This document shows, piece after piece, positions 7,118-15,456 of a stretch of DNA of 64,000 nt (positions are counted from its first letter, which is position 1; each line of letters begins with the position of its first letter). This DNA is from Sinorhizobium saheli. Its GTDB lineage: Bacteria; Pseudomonadota; Alphaproteobacteria; Rhizobiales; Rhizobiaceae. The stretch is from assembly GCF_001651875.1 (NCBI RefSeq), contig NZ_LNQB01000101.1:688-64687 (forward strand). Reading direction: 5' to 3'. A program made the translations under genes and the position numbers. Below the pieces are notes generated by a model. It had not been told where the DNA came from and did no database searches. It worked only from the letters and a program-made list of their open reading frames with translations.

Positions 7118-10100
7118 ATGGCAGTGATCAGCGGCACATCCGGAAACAACATACTCATCGGCACGACTCAGGACGACACGATCAATGGCCTGGGCGGTGA
7201 CGATCTCATCCAGGCATTGGGAGGATCTGACATCATCGACGGCGGCTCGGGCGTCGACACGGCCGACTACCGGGAGAAGACGGTAGGGATCAGCGTCACG
7301 CTCAACGGCGGCAATGACGCGATCGTGATGGTCGGCGGCATTGCCGAAGATATCCTCCGCAGAATCGAAAACGTCTATGGCGGTTCGGGCGACGACACCA
7401 TCACGGGTGATGCCCAGGACAACCTCTTCCGGGGGGGGCCGGGAAACGATGTCCTCGATGGCGGCGCCGGAATCGACACGGCTGACTACAGCGACAAGAC
7501 GACATCGGTCGTGATCACCCTGACAGGCGCGAGCCCGGCAATCGTCTTCGTCAACGGCGCCGCGGAGGACACGATCAGCAACTTCGAGAACGTTTATGGC
7601 GGATCGGCCAACGACATCCTGACCGGGGACGGACAGAACAATGTGCTGCGCGGCGAGGCCGGGAACGATATCCTCAATGGCGGTGATGGCAACGACTCCT
7701 TGTTCGGTGGCGCCGGCAATGACACGGTCGACGGCGGCACCGGAGTAGACACATTCGACCTCCGGGAGAAGACGAGTGCACTCGTCGTACGGCTCAACGA
7801 CGGCAACGCCGCCACCGTCTTTGTCGGTGGGGTCGCCGAGGACACGATCCGCAATGTCGAGAACATCGTCGGCGGGTCGGCGGGCGATACGCTCATCGGC
7901 GATGCCGCCGCCAACAAGCTCTCGGGCGCGCGCGGCGATGACTGGCTGATGGGAGGCGCCGGGGCCGACATCCTGGACGGCGGCGAGGACGTCGATACCG
8001 CCGACTACAGCGACAAGACGGCCGCCGTTGCTGTGACGCTGAACGGCAGCAGTCTCGCTACAGTGACAGTGGGCGGCGTTGCCGAGGACTCGATCGCGAA
8101 GATCGAGAATATCGTCGTCGGATCGGGCAACGACCAGCTCACCGGCGATGCGGCCACCAACACGTTCCGCGGGGGCGCGGGCGCCGACGTGCTGGACGGC
8201 GGCGCCGGCAGCGACACGGCCGATTTCAGCGATAAGGCCCAATCCGTCCTGCTTACCCTCAACGGTGCCATCGACGCCGTCGCGACCGTCGGCGGAACGG
8301 CCGAGGATACCGTTCGCAACATCGAGAACATCGTCGGCGGATCCGGCAACGATCAGTTCACCGGCGATGCCGCCGTCAACACCTTTCGCGGCGGCCTGGG
8401 TGCCGACGTCCTGGACGGCGGCGCCGGCAGCGACACCGCAGATTTCAGTGACAAGACAGCGTCGGTGGTCGTGGCTCTGGCCGGCGCAAGTCCCGCGACG
8501 GTCTTCGTCGGCGGCGTGGCGGAGGATACCCTCCGCAACATCGAGAACATCATCGCCGGATCGGGCAACGACATCCTCGCCGGCGACGGCTTTCAGAACG
8601 TGCTCGACGGCGGTGCCGGCAGCGACACGGTCGATTATTCTGCCTCTTCCAAGGGGATCGCGGTGACGCTCAACGGTGCCAGCAATGCAACGGTTTTCGT
8701 CGGCGGCGTTGCCGAGGACACCATCCGCAACATCGAGAATGTGACGGGCAGCGCCGCGGCGGACGTGATCACCGGCGACACGCAGGCAAACATCATCCTC
8801 GGCGGCGGCGGCGGCGACATCCTCAAGGGCGGCGGTGGACTCGACGTCATCGACGGCGGCACGGGATCCGACACGATCGACTTCAGCGACAAGACCGCTG
8901 CGGTCGTCCTGACATTGGCGGGTGCGGCCAACGCGATTGCGACCGTCGGTGGAGTGGCCGAGGACACGGTGCGCAACATCGAGAGCATCTTCGGGGGCAC
9001 CGGCGCCGACGTGCTGACCGGCGACGGCGGCAACAACACGATTCGGGGTGGCGGGGGCGCGGACAGTCTCGACGGCGGCGCCGGTGTGGACACGGCCGAT
9101 TATCGCGACAAGACGAAATCCGTCGTCGCCACGCTCAACGGAGCAAATGCCGTGACCGTTAAGGTCGGCGGCGTGAACGAGGACACTATCTGGAACTTCG
9201 AGAACATCTCGGGCGGCGCCGCCGGTGACACGCTCACCGGCGACAGTCAGGCTAATGTCCTGCTTGGCAACGATGGCGCCGACACGCTGAAGGGCGGCTT
9301 GGGCAATGATGTGCTGGACGGCGGCAACGGCACCGATACCGCCGATTACCTCGAAAAGACCGACGCAATCAGCGTCACCCTCAATGGCACGGCGAATGCG
9401 AGTGTTCTCGTCGGCGGCGTAGCCGAGGACACGATCCGCGGCATCGAGAATATTCTGGCGGGATCTGGCGCCGATACCCTCATCGGCGACGGCGCAAACA
9501 ATCTGTTCCGCGGCGCTCTCGGGGCCGATTTCATCGACGGCGGCGCAGGCGTCGACACGGCAGATTATCGCGAGAAGAGTGCGGCGGTAAGGGTGACGCT
9601 CGATGGAAGCAACGACAGTTTCGTCTTCGTCGGGGGCACGGCGGAAGACACCATCCGCAACATCGAGAATGTGTTCGGCGGCAAAGGCAACGACACGCTG
9701 ACGGGGGACGGCCTCGCCAACACCTTGAACGGCAATGACGGCAAGGACCTGCTCACGGGCGGCGGCGGGGCCGACACTCTCGACGGCGGCGCGGGCGTCG
9801 ACACGGCGAACTATCGCGACAAGAGCGCAGCGGTCTCCGTCACTCTCAATGGCGCCACCTATGCGACAGTCACCGTCGGCGGCACGGCGGAAGACACGAT
9901 TCGCAACATCGAGAACATCTGGGGCGGGACCGGTGACGACAATCTGAGGGGCGACGCGAACGCCAACCTTCTTTCGGGCGGCGGCGGAAGCGACACGCTG
10001 TTCGGTGGAGCCGGGGCCGACACGTTCCAGTTCGATTTCGCGTTAGGAGCGACGAACATCGACACTGTTTCGGATTTTGCCACGGGAGACAAGCTCGCCC

Positions 10101-10333
10101 TGTCGAAGGCGATCTTCACCACACTGAGCGTCGGATCGCTCGCGAGCACCCAGTTCTACGCAGCCGCCGGCGCAACCGAGGCGCAGGATGCGAACCACAG
10201 GGTCATCTATGATACGACGACCGGTGCACTCTACTACGATGCCGACGGCAGCCTGTCCGGTGCCACGGCCGTGCAGTTTGCCGTGCTCTCGACGCATCCG
10301 GGCCTGACCGCTGGAGATTTGCTGATCGCCTAA
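7118..10333 (+). CDS. RTX-type calcium-binding repeat protein, likely type I secreted
   Basis: A 1071-residue protein built almost entirely of 12 units of about 75-95 residues. Each unit has a beta-strand-like part (DTADYxxKTxxVxVTLNG, VGGVAEDTIRNIENIxGG) followed by nonapeptide RTX motifs of the GGxGxDxL type that bind Ca2+. The last 100 residues (from GADTFQFDFALGATNIDTVS) form a serralysin-like C-terminal domain of the kind that carries type I secretion signals. I prefer the ATG at 7118, which follows GGGAGGG, over the frame start at 7037. No enzymatic domain is visible, so an adhesive or surface-layer role is likely. No ABC exporter or membrane-fusion gene lies nearby, so secretion must use a system encoded elsewhere. 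Confidence 0.9.
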   Translation: MAVISGTSGNNILIGTTQDDTINGLGGDDLIQALGGSDIIDGGSGVDTADYREKTVGISVTLNGGNDAIVMVGGIAEDILRRIENVYGGSGDDTITGDAQDNLFRGGPGNDVLDGGAGIDTADYSDKTTSVVITLTGASPAIVFVNGAAEDTISNFENVYGGSANDILTGDGQNNVLRGEAGNDILNGGDGNDSLFGGAGNDTVDGGTGVDTFDLREKTSALVVRLNDGNAATVFVGGVAEDTIRNVENIVGGSAGDTLIGDAAANKLSGARGDDWLMGGAGADILDGGEDVDTADYSDKTAAVAVTLNGSSLATVTVGGVAEDSIAKIENIVVGSGNDQLTGDAATNTFRGGAGADVLDGGAGSDTADFSDKAQSVLLTLNGAIDAVATVGGTAEDTVRNIENIVGGSGNDQFTGDAAVNTFRGGLGADVLDGGAGSDTADFSDKTASVVVALAGASPATVFVGGVAEDTLRNIENIIAGSGNDILAGDGFQNVLDGGAGSDTVDYSASSKGIAVTLNGASNATVFVGGVAEDTIRNIENVTGSAAADVITGDTQANIILGGGGGDILKGGGGLDVIDGGTGSDTIDFSDKTAAVVLTLAGAANAIATVGGVAEDTVRNIESIFGGTGADVLTGDGGNNTIRGGGGADSLDGGAGVDTADYRDKTKSVVATLNGANAVTVKVGGVNEDTIWNFENISGGAAGDTLTGDSQANVLLGNDGADTLKGGLGNDVLDGGNGTDTADYLEKTDAISVTLNGTANASVLVGGVAEDTIRGIENILAGSGADTLIGDGANNLFRGALGADFIDGGAGVDTADYREKSAAVRVTLDGSNDSFVFVGGTAEDTIRNIENVFGGKGNDTLTGDGLANTLNGNDGKDLLTGGGGADTLDGGAGVDTANYRDKSAAVSVTLNGATYATVTVGGTAEDTIRNIENIWGGTGDDNLRGDANANLLSGGGGSDTLFGGAGADTFQFDFALGATNIDTVSDFATGDKLALSKAIFTTLSVGSLASTQFYAAAGATEAQDANHRVIYDTTTGALYYDADGSLSGATAVQFAVLSTHPGLTAGDLLIA

Positions 10334-10570
10334 CGGGTGCCGGCATTGGAGCCGCGGCGCATAGATGGCGCGCTTCGGATCGTTGCCTCCTGACGTTCTA
10401 AGCCGCTTTTCTCGCGGCGGTTCTGGTTTGGATTGGCGGCGAGGTCTCGTGGTGCTCGAACGCGAGGACGGGCCGGTGCCGCGGTGCACGGGCGTTTATC
10501 GTGGCCGGCGATGTATCCGCTGCTGTCGGCGGGAAGGCTTGTGGTCCGGCGGAATCATCGGGCCGCGGCG
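10334..10570. other. Gap after the RTX gene
   Basis: No gene recognised. A weak hairpin GCCGC (10402-10406) / GCGGC (10414-10418) followed by GGTTCTGGTTTGG could end RTX transcription but lacks a proper T run. Confidence 0.35.
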
Positions 10571-10592
10571 CTAGCTAGTTTCCATCCATAAA
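10571..10592 (+). repeat. Direct repeat copy 1 flanking the ISNCY relic
   Basis: CTAGCTAGTTTCCATCC followed by A and TAAA. The same 22 bases with a single A-to-G change recur at 11383-11404 in the same orientation. The two copies bracket the transposase relic. They could be element ends or the product of an older duplication. Confidence 0.7.
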
Positions 10593-10760
10593 CATGCACA
10601 TTTTACAGCGTTTGCAAGCACTTGTCTCAAGTCGACGTCATCTTGGAGGGCTTGCCGGGATCAGGGCCACTGGTTTTGGTCAGAACGGTGGTTGCTTGGG
10701 TATTCGCGCGCACGGCGTTGCGCCGGCGGGAGGCCGGCTGAGATGCAATGCGAGTCGGCA

Positions 10761-11290
10761 TCAGGTCGGTTTGAGGCGCGTGAGGAGGACGAGGTTGTAG
10801 GCCACGACCGAAGACCCAGACATAACTCTTGAAGTGGTCAAGGCCGCGCCAGGTGCAGCGCGCCAAGCCGTAGGCCCGCTTCAGGCAGGAGATGCCGGCC
10901 TCGATGCCAGCGCGGAAGTTGCGAGCTTGCGACAGATCCAGTTGCTTTTGACATGTCCTCGACCTTGAGGCCGGCCTTTTTGTGGAAGGCCATGTCGTGG
11001 ACGCCCCATGCCTTCGCTGCGGCCAAGTTGCTGCGCGTGGCAAAGCCACCATCGCGCCGCCGCCTGCCGTGGCGCGTTGCCATAGAAACTATGTGGCGTT
11101 CCAGCATTGGCAGCAACCGATGGCTGTCGGCCGGATTGCGAGCCTCCACCACCAGGTCGAGGATCATGCCGGTCCGGCAGGCGGTCAGATTGAGCTTGTG
11201 GCCGTATTCGACGTCGCGACTTGGCTTGGACGGTGCGTTCTTGGCGCATTGTCGGCTCCGGCGGTGGCAGGACTTGGAATCAGTGGCATG
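10761..11290 (-). pseudogene. ISNCY-like (IS5-group) transposase relic
   Basis: The C-terminal half of a DDE transposase is readable in pieces: VEYGHKLNLTACRTGMILDL, VEARNPADSHRLLPMLERH, DGGFATRSNLAAAKAWGVHD, FRAGIEAGISCLKRAYGLAR, CTWRGLDHFKSYVW, then VVAYNLVLLTRLKPT and a stop at 10761-10763. The pieces lie in different frames, with shifts near 11080, 10935 and 10815. The first half of the protein is absent upstream of about 11290. It is a dead insertion-sequence remnant. The family name is from memory of similar rhizobial transposases. It lies between two 22-bp direct repeats and next to the broken selA. Confidence 0.75.
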
Positions 11291-11382
11291 ATCCAGGATA
11301 CCTGAAACCGCCGGGCCTTGCCCGCAGAAATTGCGATTAATCGAACATAATCAAGCGCGAGTTGTTCATGGACGAAAACTAG

Positions 11383-11404
11383 CTAGCTAGTTTCCATCCG
11401 TAAA
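11383..11404 (+). repeat. Direct repeat copy 2 flanking the ISNCY relic
   Basis: Same 22 bases as at 10571-10592 with one change (G in place of A before TAAA). A further AGCTAG precedes it, making a short CTAG ladder (11379-11390). The selA homology begins about 24 bases beyond, at 11428. Confidence 0.7.
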
Positions 11405-11427
11405 TAACAACCGATTGATTTTGTTCT

Positions 11428-11980
11428 GTCGCCGGAAAAGGTGACGATATCGGCGCCATCGGCGATCGCTTCGGCGAGGATCGGCTCGTGCGTGAGCTCG
11501 AAACGGACGAGGTCGATAAGCGTACCCGAGCCGAGATCGTCGACGAGCGGCAGCCCGTGCTCATGGGCGATTGCCGCGAGCTCGTGCACACCGACAGCCT
11601 TGGTGAAGCCTTCGATGCGGTAGTTGGAGGTGTGGACCTTCAGGATCAGGACAGTATCGGGCCGATCGCGTTCCGGTAATTCTGTTGATGGGTGCGGTTC
11701 GTGGTACCGACCTCTGCGAGGCGGACGCCGGAGCGCAGCATGATGTCCGGCATGCGGAACGCGCCGGCGATTTCGATGAGCTCGGCGCGCGAGACGATCG
11801 CCGCCTTGTCGGCCGACAGGCTGTTCAGGGTCAGCATGACCGCCGCGGCATTGTTGTTGACGACGGTCGCATCCTGCGCACCGGCGAAGAGGGAAGCGGG
11901 ATCAGGAAGGCGCGCAAAGGCGGTGACGAGACCTCGCCAATGGCGGTCGGATCGGGCGCTGGCGCGTCTTTGCCTAGCAT
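11428..11980 (-). pseudogene. selA: fdhE-selA fusion relic (formate dehydrogenase accessory / Sec synthase)
   Basis: The frame opens at ATG 11980 after a GAGGGAG ribosome site, with residues typical of the FdhE start (PDPTAIGEV, then [12 protein letters not shown] after a one-base shift). It then passes directly into SelA sequence: [56 protein letters not shown] single missing base near 11655 shifts the frame ([20 protein letters not shown] follows), and [14 protein letters not shown] to TFSGD ends abruptly at 11428. SelA makes selenocysteinyl-tRNA. The 5' part of selA, the 3' part of selA and most of fdhE are gone, so neither gene can work. fdhE and selA are neighbours in S. meliloti, so a deletion joined them. 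Confidence 0.75.
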
Positions 11981-12089
11981 CACACTCCCTCGCGAACCCG
12001 ACGGGCCACGTGATGCGAAGGAACTATCGGCCTATGCGGCGGCCGGTTTTCTTCTCGTCCTTCGCCGGCGGTCTCGCCACCAGTTCGCG

Positions 12090-12166
12090 CAGCCGCGCCG
12101 TCGCCTGCGGCGTCATCCTCTATTCGAAGGGTGACCTTAAGAAGGGCAAAGAGGCGGAAATCATCC
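12090..12166 (+). pseudogene. fdoG: fdoG internal fragment (formate dehydrogenase alpha), inverted
   Basis: The plus strand reads VACGVILYSKGDLKKGKEAE, then IIHIE. This matches the segment just after the first iron-sulfur cysteines of the formate dehydrogenase large subunit (from memory, CGVIIYSKGD and HIEGD). It lies on the strand opposite the Tat-signal fragment at 12183-12278 and opposite fdhE-selA. The flanking sequence is unrelated, so this is a small inverted scrap of the same lost operon. Confidence 0.5.
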
Positions 12167-12182
12167 ACATCGAGGTGTCGTC

Positions 12183-12278
12183 TCAATGTCGCCGACGCCG
12201 AGGGAGCCGAGGGCCGCCGCCGCCCCCCCCGGCACCGGCTGCGCCGAGAAATTGGCGCCGCGAGAGTTCCATGGTCAT
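12183..12278 (-). pseudogene. fdoG: fdoG 5' fragment with twin-arginine signal
   Basis: ATG 12278 follows GGGGAGG and opens MTMELSRRQFLGAAGAG, a classic twin-arginine (SRRQFLG) signal as carried by periplasmic formate dehydrogenase alpha subunits. A run of eight G then shifts the frame; with one G fewer the continuation reads GGAAAALGSLGVGD, as expected of a Tat signal core. The frame closes at 12183. No catalytic domain follows on this strand. The fdoG identity is inferred from the neighbouring fdhE, selA and inverted fdoG scraps. Confidence 0.55.
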
Positions 12279-12562
12279 GGCGTGACCTCCCCGAAAACCG
12301 GCTCTGCCGATCCGGGCGCGCCGGAAAGCCTTGCTACGCCCTGCGCGCTTTAGACATAGCTCGGCTTTTGAACTTGGATCTTATCCCTTTATATTCAATT
12401 TGATACGAAAAACGAGCGTGTACGCCATGCTCGGGTCATTTCCGAAACGGCATCTCACCGCATGGCGTCGGCGGGCTATGCCTGTATAATCTGCGCAAGC
12501 CACGACTGGCCTTAGAGGCATCGGACCGGCCCGTCGTCACGGCGAACCCAAGGGAGGAGACC

Positions 12563-12997
12563 ATGGCAGCGAACGGCGGCTACAACGGGAAGTGCTTCTG
12601 CGGTGCGGTTGAGCTCAAGGTGAGCGGCGAGCCCGTGGCGATGGGCTATTGCCACTGCAGCTCGTGCCGCGAGTGGTCGGCGGGGCCGGTCAACGCCTTC
12701 TCGCTCTGGCCGCAGGACGCGGTGACGATCACCAAAGGTGCCGACAGTCTCGCGAGCTACCAGAAGACCGAGAGGAGCATCCGCAAGTGGTGCAAGACGT
12801 GCGGCGGGCATGTCCTGACCGAGCATCCGCTGTGGGGCCTGACGGATGTCTACGCCGCCGTCATCCCGGCACTGCCCTTCAAGCCGATGCTCCATGTGAA
12901 TTACCAGGAGACCGTGCTGCCGATGAAGGACGGCCTGCCGAAGCAGCGGGACTTTCCGCCGGGTTTCGGCGGAACCGGAGAACTCGTGGAGGAGTAG
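12563..12997 (+). CDS. GFA-family (glutathione-dependent formaldehyde-activating-like) zinc protein
   Basis: A 144-residue single-domain GFA protein. The zinc ligands expected of the family are present: GKCFCGAVEL near the N-terminus, YCHCSSCREWSAG around residue 30, and WCKTCGGH around residue 75. The founding member, Gfa, catalyses or assists S-hydroxymethylglutathione formation, but most family members have no proven substrate. The ATG at 12563 follows GGGAGGAGACC. It stands alone with no obvious pathway partner, so I would not assign formaldehyde detoxification with confidence. Confidence 0.85.
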   Translation: MAANGGYNGKCFCGAVELKVSGEPVAMGYCHCSSCREWSAGPVNAFSLWPQDAVTITKGADSLASYQKTERSIRKWCKTCGGHVLTEHPLWGLTDVYAAVIPALPFKPMLHVNYQETVLPMKDGLPKQRDFPPGFGGTGELVEE

Positions 12998-13227
12998 CGC
13001 ATCTCGCCCAATTCTCTAGCGGTCCCGGACATGCAGCCTCCAAGAAAGGCGCGCTGCCGCCGGATGCCTGTGCCGAGCTCATCGCCTCGACCACGCGCCT
13101 GAACGCACCGATCACGAGACCTCCCGGCGGCCTGCCTCAGCAGAGCGTACCGGTCGCGCCTCAGCCGACCCGATGATTATCGACGTTTGCTGGGCTATGA
13201 AGGGTCTCAGGACAAGGAGTGATTCTC

Positions 13228-13656
13228 ATGAAGGCGCGCATCAAATGGGTTGAGGAGCGGACGTTCGTCGGCGAGTCCGGAAGCGGGCACAAGGTCGTGC
13301 TCGGCACGGCTTCCGGGCCGGAGGGAAAAACGCCGGGACCGAGCCCGATGGAACTGGTGCTGATCGGCGCCGGCGGCTGCTCCGCCTTCGATGTTGTCCA
13401 CATCCTCGAGAAAGGCCGCGAGCCGGTCGAAGACTGTGTCGTGGAGCTCGATGCGGATCGCGCCGAGCAGGATCCGCGCGTGTTCACGCGCATCCATATG
13501 CACTTCGTGGTCAAGGGGCGCGGCCTCTCGGCGAAGAAGGTCGAGCGTGCGGTCGCGCTATCGATCGAGAAATACTGCTCGGCATCGGCGATGCTCGCCA
13601 AGACGGCGACGATCACCCATGACTTCGAGGTCGTCGACACCGCCACGCCGGCGTGA
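13228..13656 (+). CDS. OsmC-family protein (YhfA-like)
   Basis: A 142-residue OsmC/Ohr-superfamily protein. Family features include GPSPMELVLIGAGGCSAFDV, with the reactive cysteine preceded by GG, and the C-terminal SIEKYCSASAMLAKTATITH, with the second cysteine. OsmC-type proteins reduce organic hydroperoxides with these two cysteines; the YhfA-like subgroup is less well characterised. I chose ATG 13228 with AAGGAG at 13214-13219; the GTG at 13219 lies within that site. It is monocistronic and convergent with the PNPOx-like gene. Confidence 0.88.
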   Translation: MKARIKWVEERTFVGESGSGHKVVLGTASGPEGKTPGPSPMELVLIGAGGCSAFDVVHILEKGREPVEDCVVELDADRAEQDPRVFTRIHMHFVVKGRGLSAKKVERAVALSIEKYCSASAMLAKTATITHDFEVVDTATPA

Positions 13657-13770
13657 TTGTCAGCCGTCATCGCATCGGAACGTGTCATGGTTCGACGCCG
13701 AGGGGCGATTTCGCGAGCGCCGGATGGCGGCGTTGCGCACGGCTGCGGCGTGTGGCCGATGAGGCGAACG

Positions 13771-14712
13771 CTACCAGCTGCCGGTCGCCAGCGCGAACGG
13801 TGACCATTCGGCAAAGGTGTAGCGGATCGGCAGCGCATCGGGACGCCAGACGATGCGGCGGGGGCGGAAACGCCAGTAGCGCTCGGCGCCTTCGAGAGGT
13901 TTGCGCGGCGGCTCGTCGAAGAGGAGCTCGGCCTCTCCGGTCATCTGCAGGAGGCCGCCGGTCGCGAAGTCCGGGAAGACGAGCCCGGCACGCGGGTTGA
14001 GGGCGATGTTGCCGAGCGTGTTGAAGAAGCGGTTGCCGAGGAAATCCGGGATCGTCAGCCAGCCGTTCTCGCAGACATGCACGAAACCCGCACGGCCGCC
14101 GCGATGGGAGACGTCCACCTGCCGGCCGCCTTCGAGGTCGGCGTAGGTGGCGACGAAGAAGGTATCCGCCTGCCCGACGAGCGCGCGGGCGGCATCGTCC
14201 AGCTCGGCGCTGACGACGGGGGTCGCTGCCGGCGGCTCAGCCGGATCGCGGACGAACTCGACTTCGCGGAGCTGGATGTATTTCGGGCAGTTGCCGAAGC
14301 TCTGGCTGACGCCGAGATCGAAGCCCGCCGCGTGGCGCCGCAGCGTGCCGTTCAGCCGGTTGCGGCGGCGCGTGGCGAGATCGATGCCGAGGAGGGCGAG
14401 CGAAGCGCGGTCCTCCATGCCCGCCTCCGCCGGGTCCGATTGCTCCCGGGCGAAAGCGACCGTGAGCCGGTGCGCGTCGGGTGCGCTGAGGAAGCCCGGA
14501 CGTCCCGCCCGGAGCGTCGCCCAGGCGTCGCCGTGCTCGTCCACCGCCCCCAGCACCACCATCGGCAGCAGCGGGTAGAATTCGCGGTGCTGCTCGATCA
14601 GGTGATCGCGCATGACTCGGCGGCCGATCTCGTCCATGCGGTCTTCGAGACCGAGCCGCCTCTGCAGGGCTATCTCGCCCTCATGCCAGGGTGACGGGAC
14701 GCGACTGTCCAT
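13771..14712 (-). CDS. Pyridoxamine 5'-phosphate oxidase-like FMN-binding protein
   Basis: A 313-residue protein with a split-barrel flavin-binding fold, as in pyridoxamine-phosphate oxidase relatives. The second half shows the typical VGQADTFFVATY, VDVSHRGGRAGFVHV, LTIPDFLGNRFFNTLGNI and NPRAGLVFPDFATGGLLQ order. The first half (RVMRDHLIEQHREFYPLLPM) looks like a degenerate copy of the same barrel. The family binds flavin, but its substrates are unknown. True PdxH enzymes are shorter, so this is not the vitamin B6 enzyme. It follows a glutathione S-transferase gene on the same strand with a gap of 12 bases, so the two probably form an operon. Confidence 0.85.
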   Translation of the reverse strand: MDSRVPSPWHEGEIALQRRLGLEDRMDEIGRRVMRDHLIEQHREFYPLLPMVVLGAVDEHGDAWATLRAGRPGFLSAPDAHRLTVAFAREQSDPAEAGMEDRASLALLGIDLATRRRNRLNGTLRRHAAGFDLGVSQSFGNCPKYIQLREVEFVRDPAEPPAATPVVSAELDDAARALVGQADTFFVATYADLEGGRQVDVSHRGGRAGFVHVCENGWLTIPDFLGNRFFNTLGNIALNPRAGLVFPDFATGGLLQMTGEAELLFDEPPRKPLEGAERYWRFRPRRIVWRPDALPIRYTFAEWSPFALATGSW

Positions 14713-14724
14713 GGCAACGCCTCC

Positions 14725-15336
14725 TCAGGCGACGAGGCCGACCGGCGTCTTGTCGAATTGGACGAAGCCCTGCAGTGCCTCGATGCGCTCCAGCCAGGTG
14801 CGGATGTTCGCATAGGGCTGAAGGTCGACGTCGCCCTCAGGCGCGCGCGCCACATAGCTGTAAAGCGCGACGTCGGCGATGGTCGGCCGCTCCGCGACGA
14901 TGAAGCTCCTGCCTTCGAGCGCCGCCTCGATCAGCGCCAGGATCGCATGGGAGCGGGGAATGACCTCCTCCGGCCGGTAGGGCGCCTTGAAGACGTTGAT
15001 GAGGCGCGCCTGCGCCGGGCCATGGGCGATCTGGCCCGCGGCGACCGAAAGCCAGCGCTGGACGGCGGCAGCCCCCTCGGGGTCTTCCGGCAGCCAATCC
15101 GTGCGCCCGGTCTTCTTGGCGAGATAGACGAGAATGGCGTTGGAATCAGAGACGATCGTGCCGCCGTCATCGAGCACCGGAACCTGCCCGAACGGGTTGA
15201 GCTTCAGGAACTGCTCCTGCTTGTGCTCTCTCTTGGCAAGGTCGACTTGGACGAGCTCGTGCTCGATCCCGAGGAGCGAGAGAAAGAGCCGGGCACGATG
15301 CGCGTGGCCGGAGAGCGGATGATGGTAGAGCTTCAT
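14725..15336 (-). CDS. Glutathione S-transferase
   Basis: A 203-residue cytosolic glutathione S-transferase. The N-terminal thioredoxin-like domain starts [20 protein letters not shown] and includes [20 protein letters not shown] (glutathione-binding cis-Pro and the Ser-Asp pair). The helical C-terminal domain has the [18 protein letters not shown] signature with the structural Asp. The ATG at 15336 has a strong CCAGGAGACAG site. An in-frame start at 15414 adds a non-homologous leader and is rejected. It is divergent from a LysR regulator that starts 121 bases away, which is therefore its likely controller, and is co-directional with the flavin protein downstream. Confidence 0.92.
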   Translation of the reverse strand: MKLYHHPLSGHAHRARLFLSLLGIEHELVQVDLAKREHKQEQFLKLNPFGQVPVLDDGGTIVSDSNAILVYLAKKTGRTDWLPEDPEGAAAVQRWLSVAAGQIAHGPAQARLINVFKAPYRPEEVIPRSHAILALIEAALEGRSFIVAERPTIADVALYSYVARAPEGDVDLQPYANIRTWLERIEALQGFVQFDKTPVGLVA

Positions 15337-15456
15337 GTCTGTCTCCTGGAGAAGGACGGGGAGAGCTGCAGAATGATTATTAGGCGCGGAGTTGATAAGC
15401 CGTCCGGAAAGCACTAGACCATTTCATCTGATGCAATAATATTTGGCGGGAACGCG

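Noticed and set aside
6596-8242. Long minus-strand open frame (548 codons) opposite the RTX gene
   Set aside because: It is a shadow of the Gly/Asp-rich RTX repeats. The plus frame has the Ca2+-binding motifs, a ribosome site and the secretion domain, while the minus frame mirrors the repeats and has no start signal.
7118-10333. Regularly spaced repeats that could be mistaken for a CRISPR array
   Set aside because: The repeats are in-frame protein-coding RTX units of about 225-285 bases with degenerate sequence, not short identical direct repeats with spacers.
12998-13218. Short frames between the GFA and OsmC genes
   Set aside because: No ribosome site and no recognisable residues; probably plain intergenic DNA.
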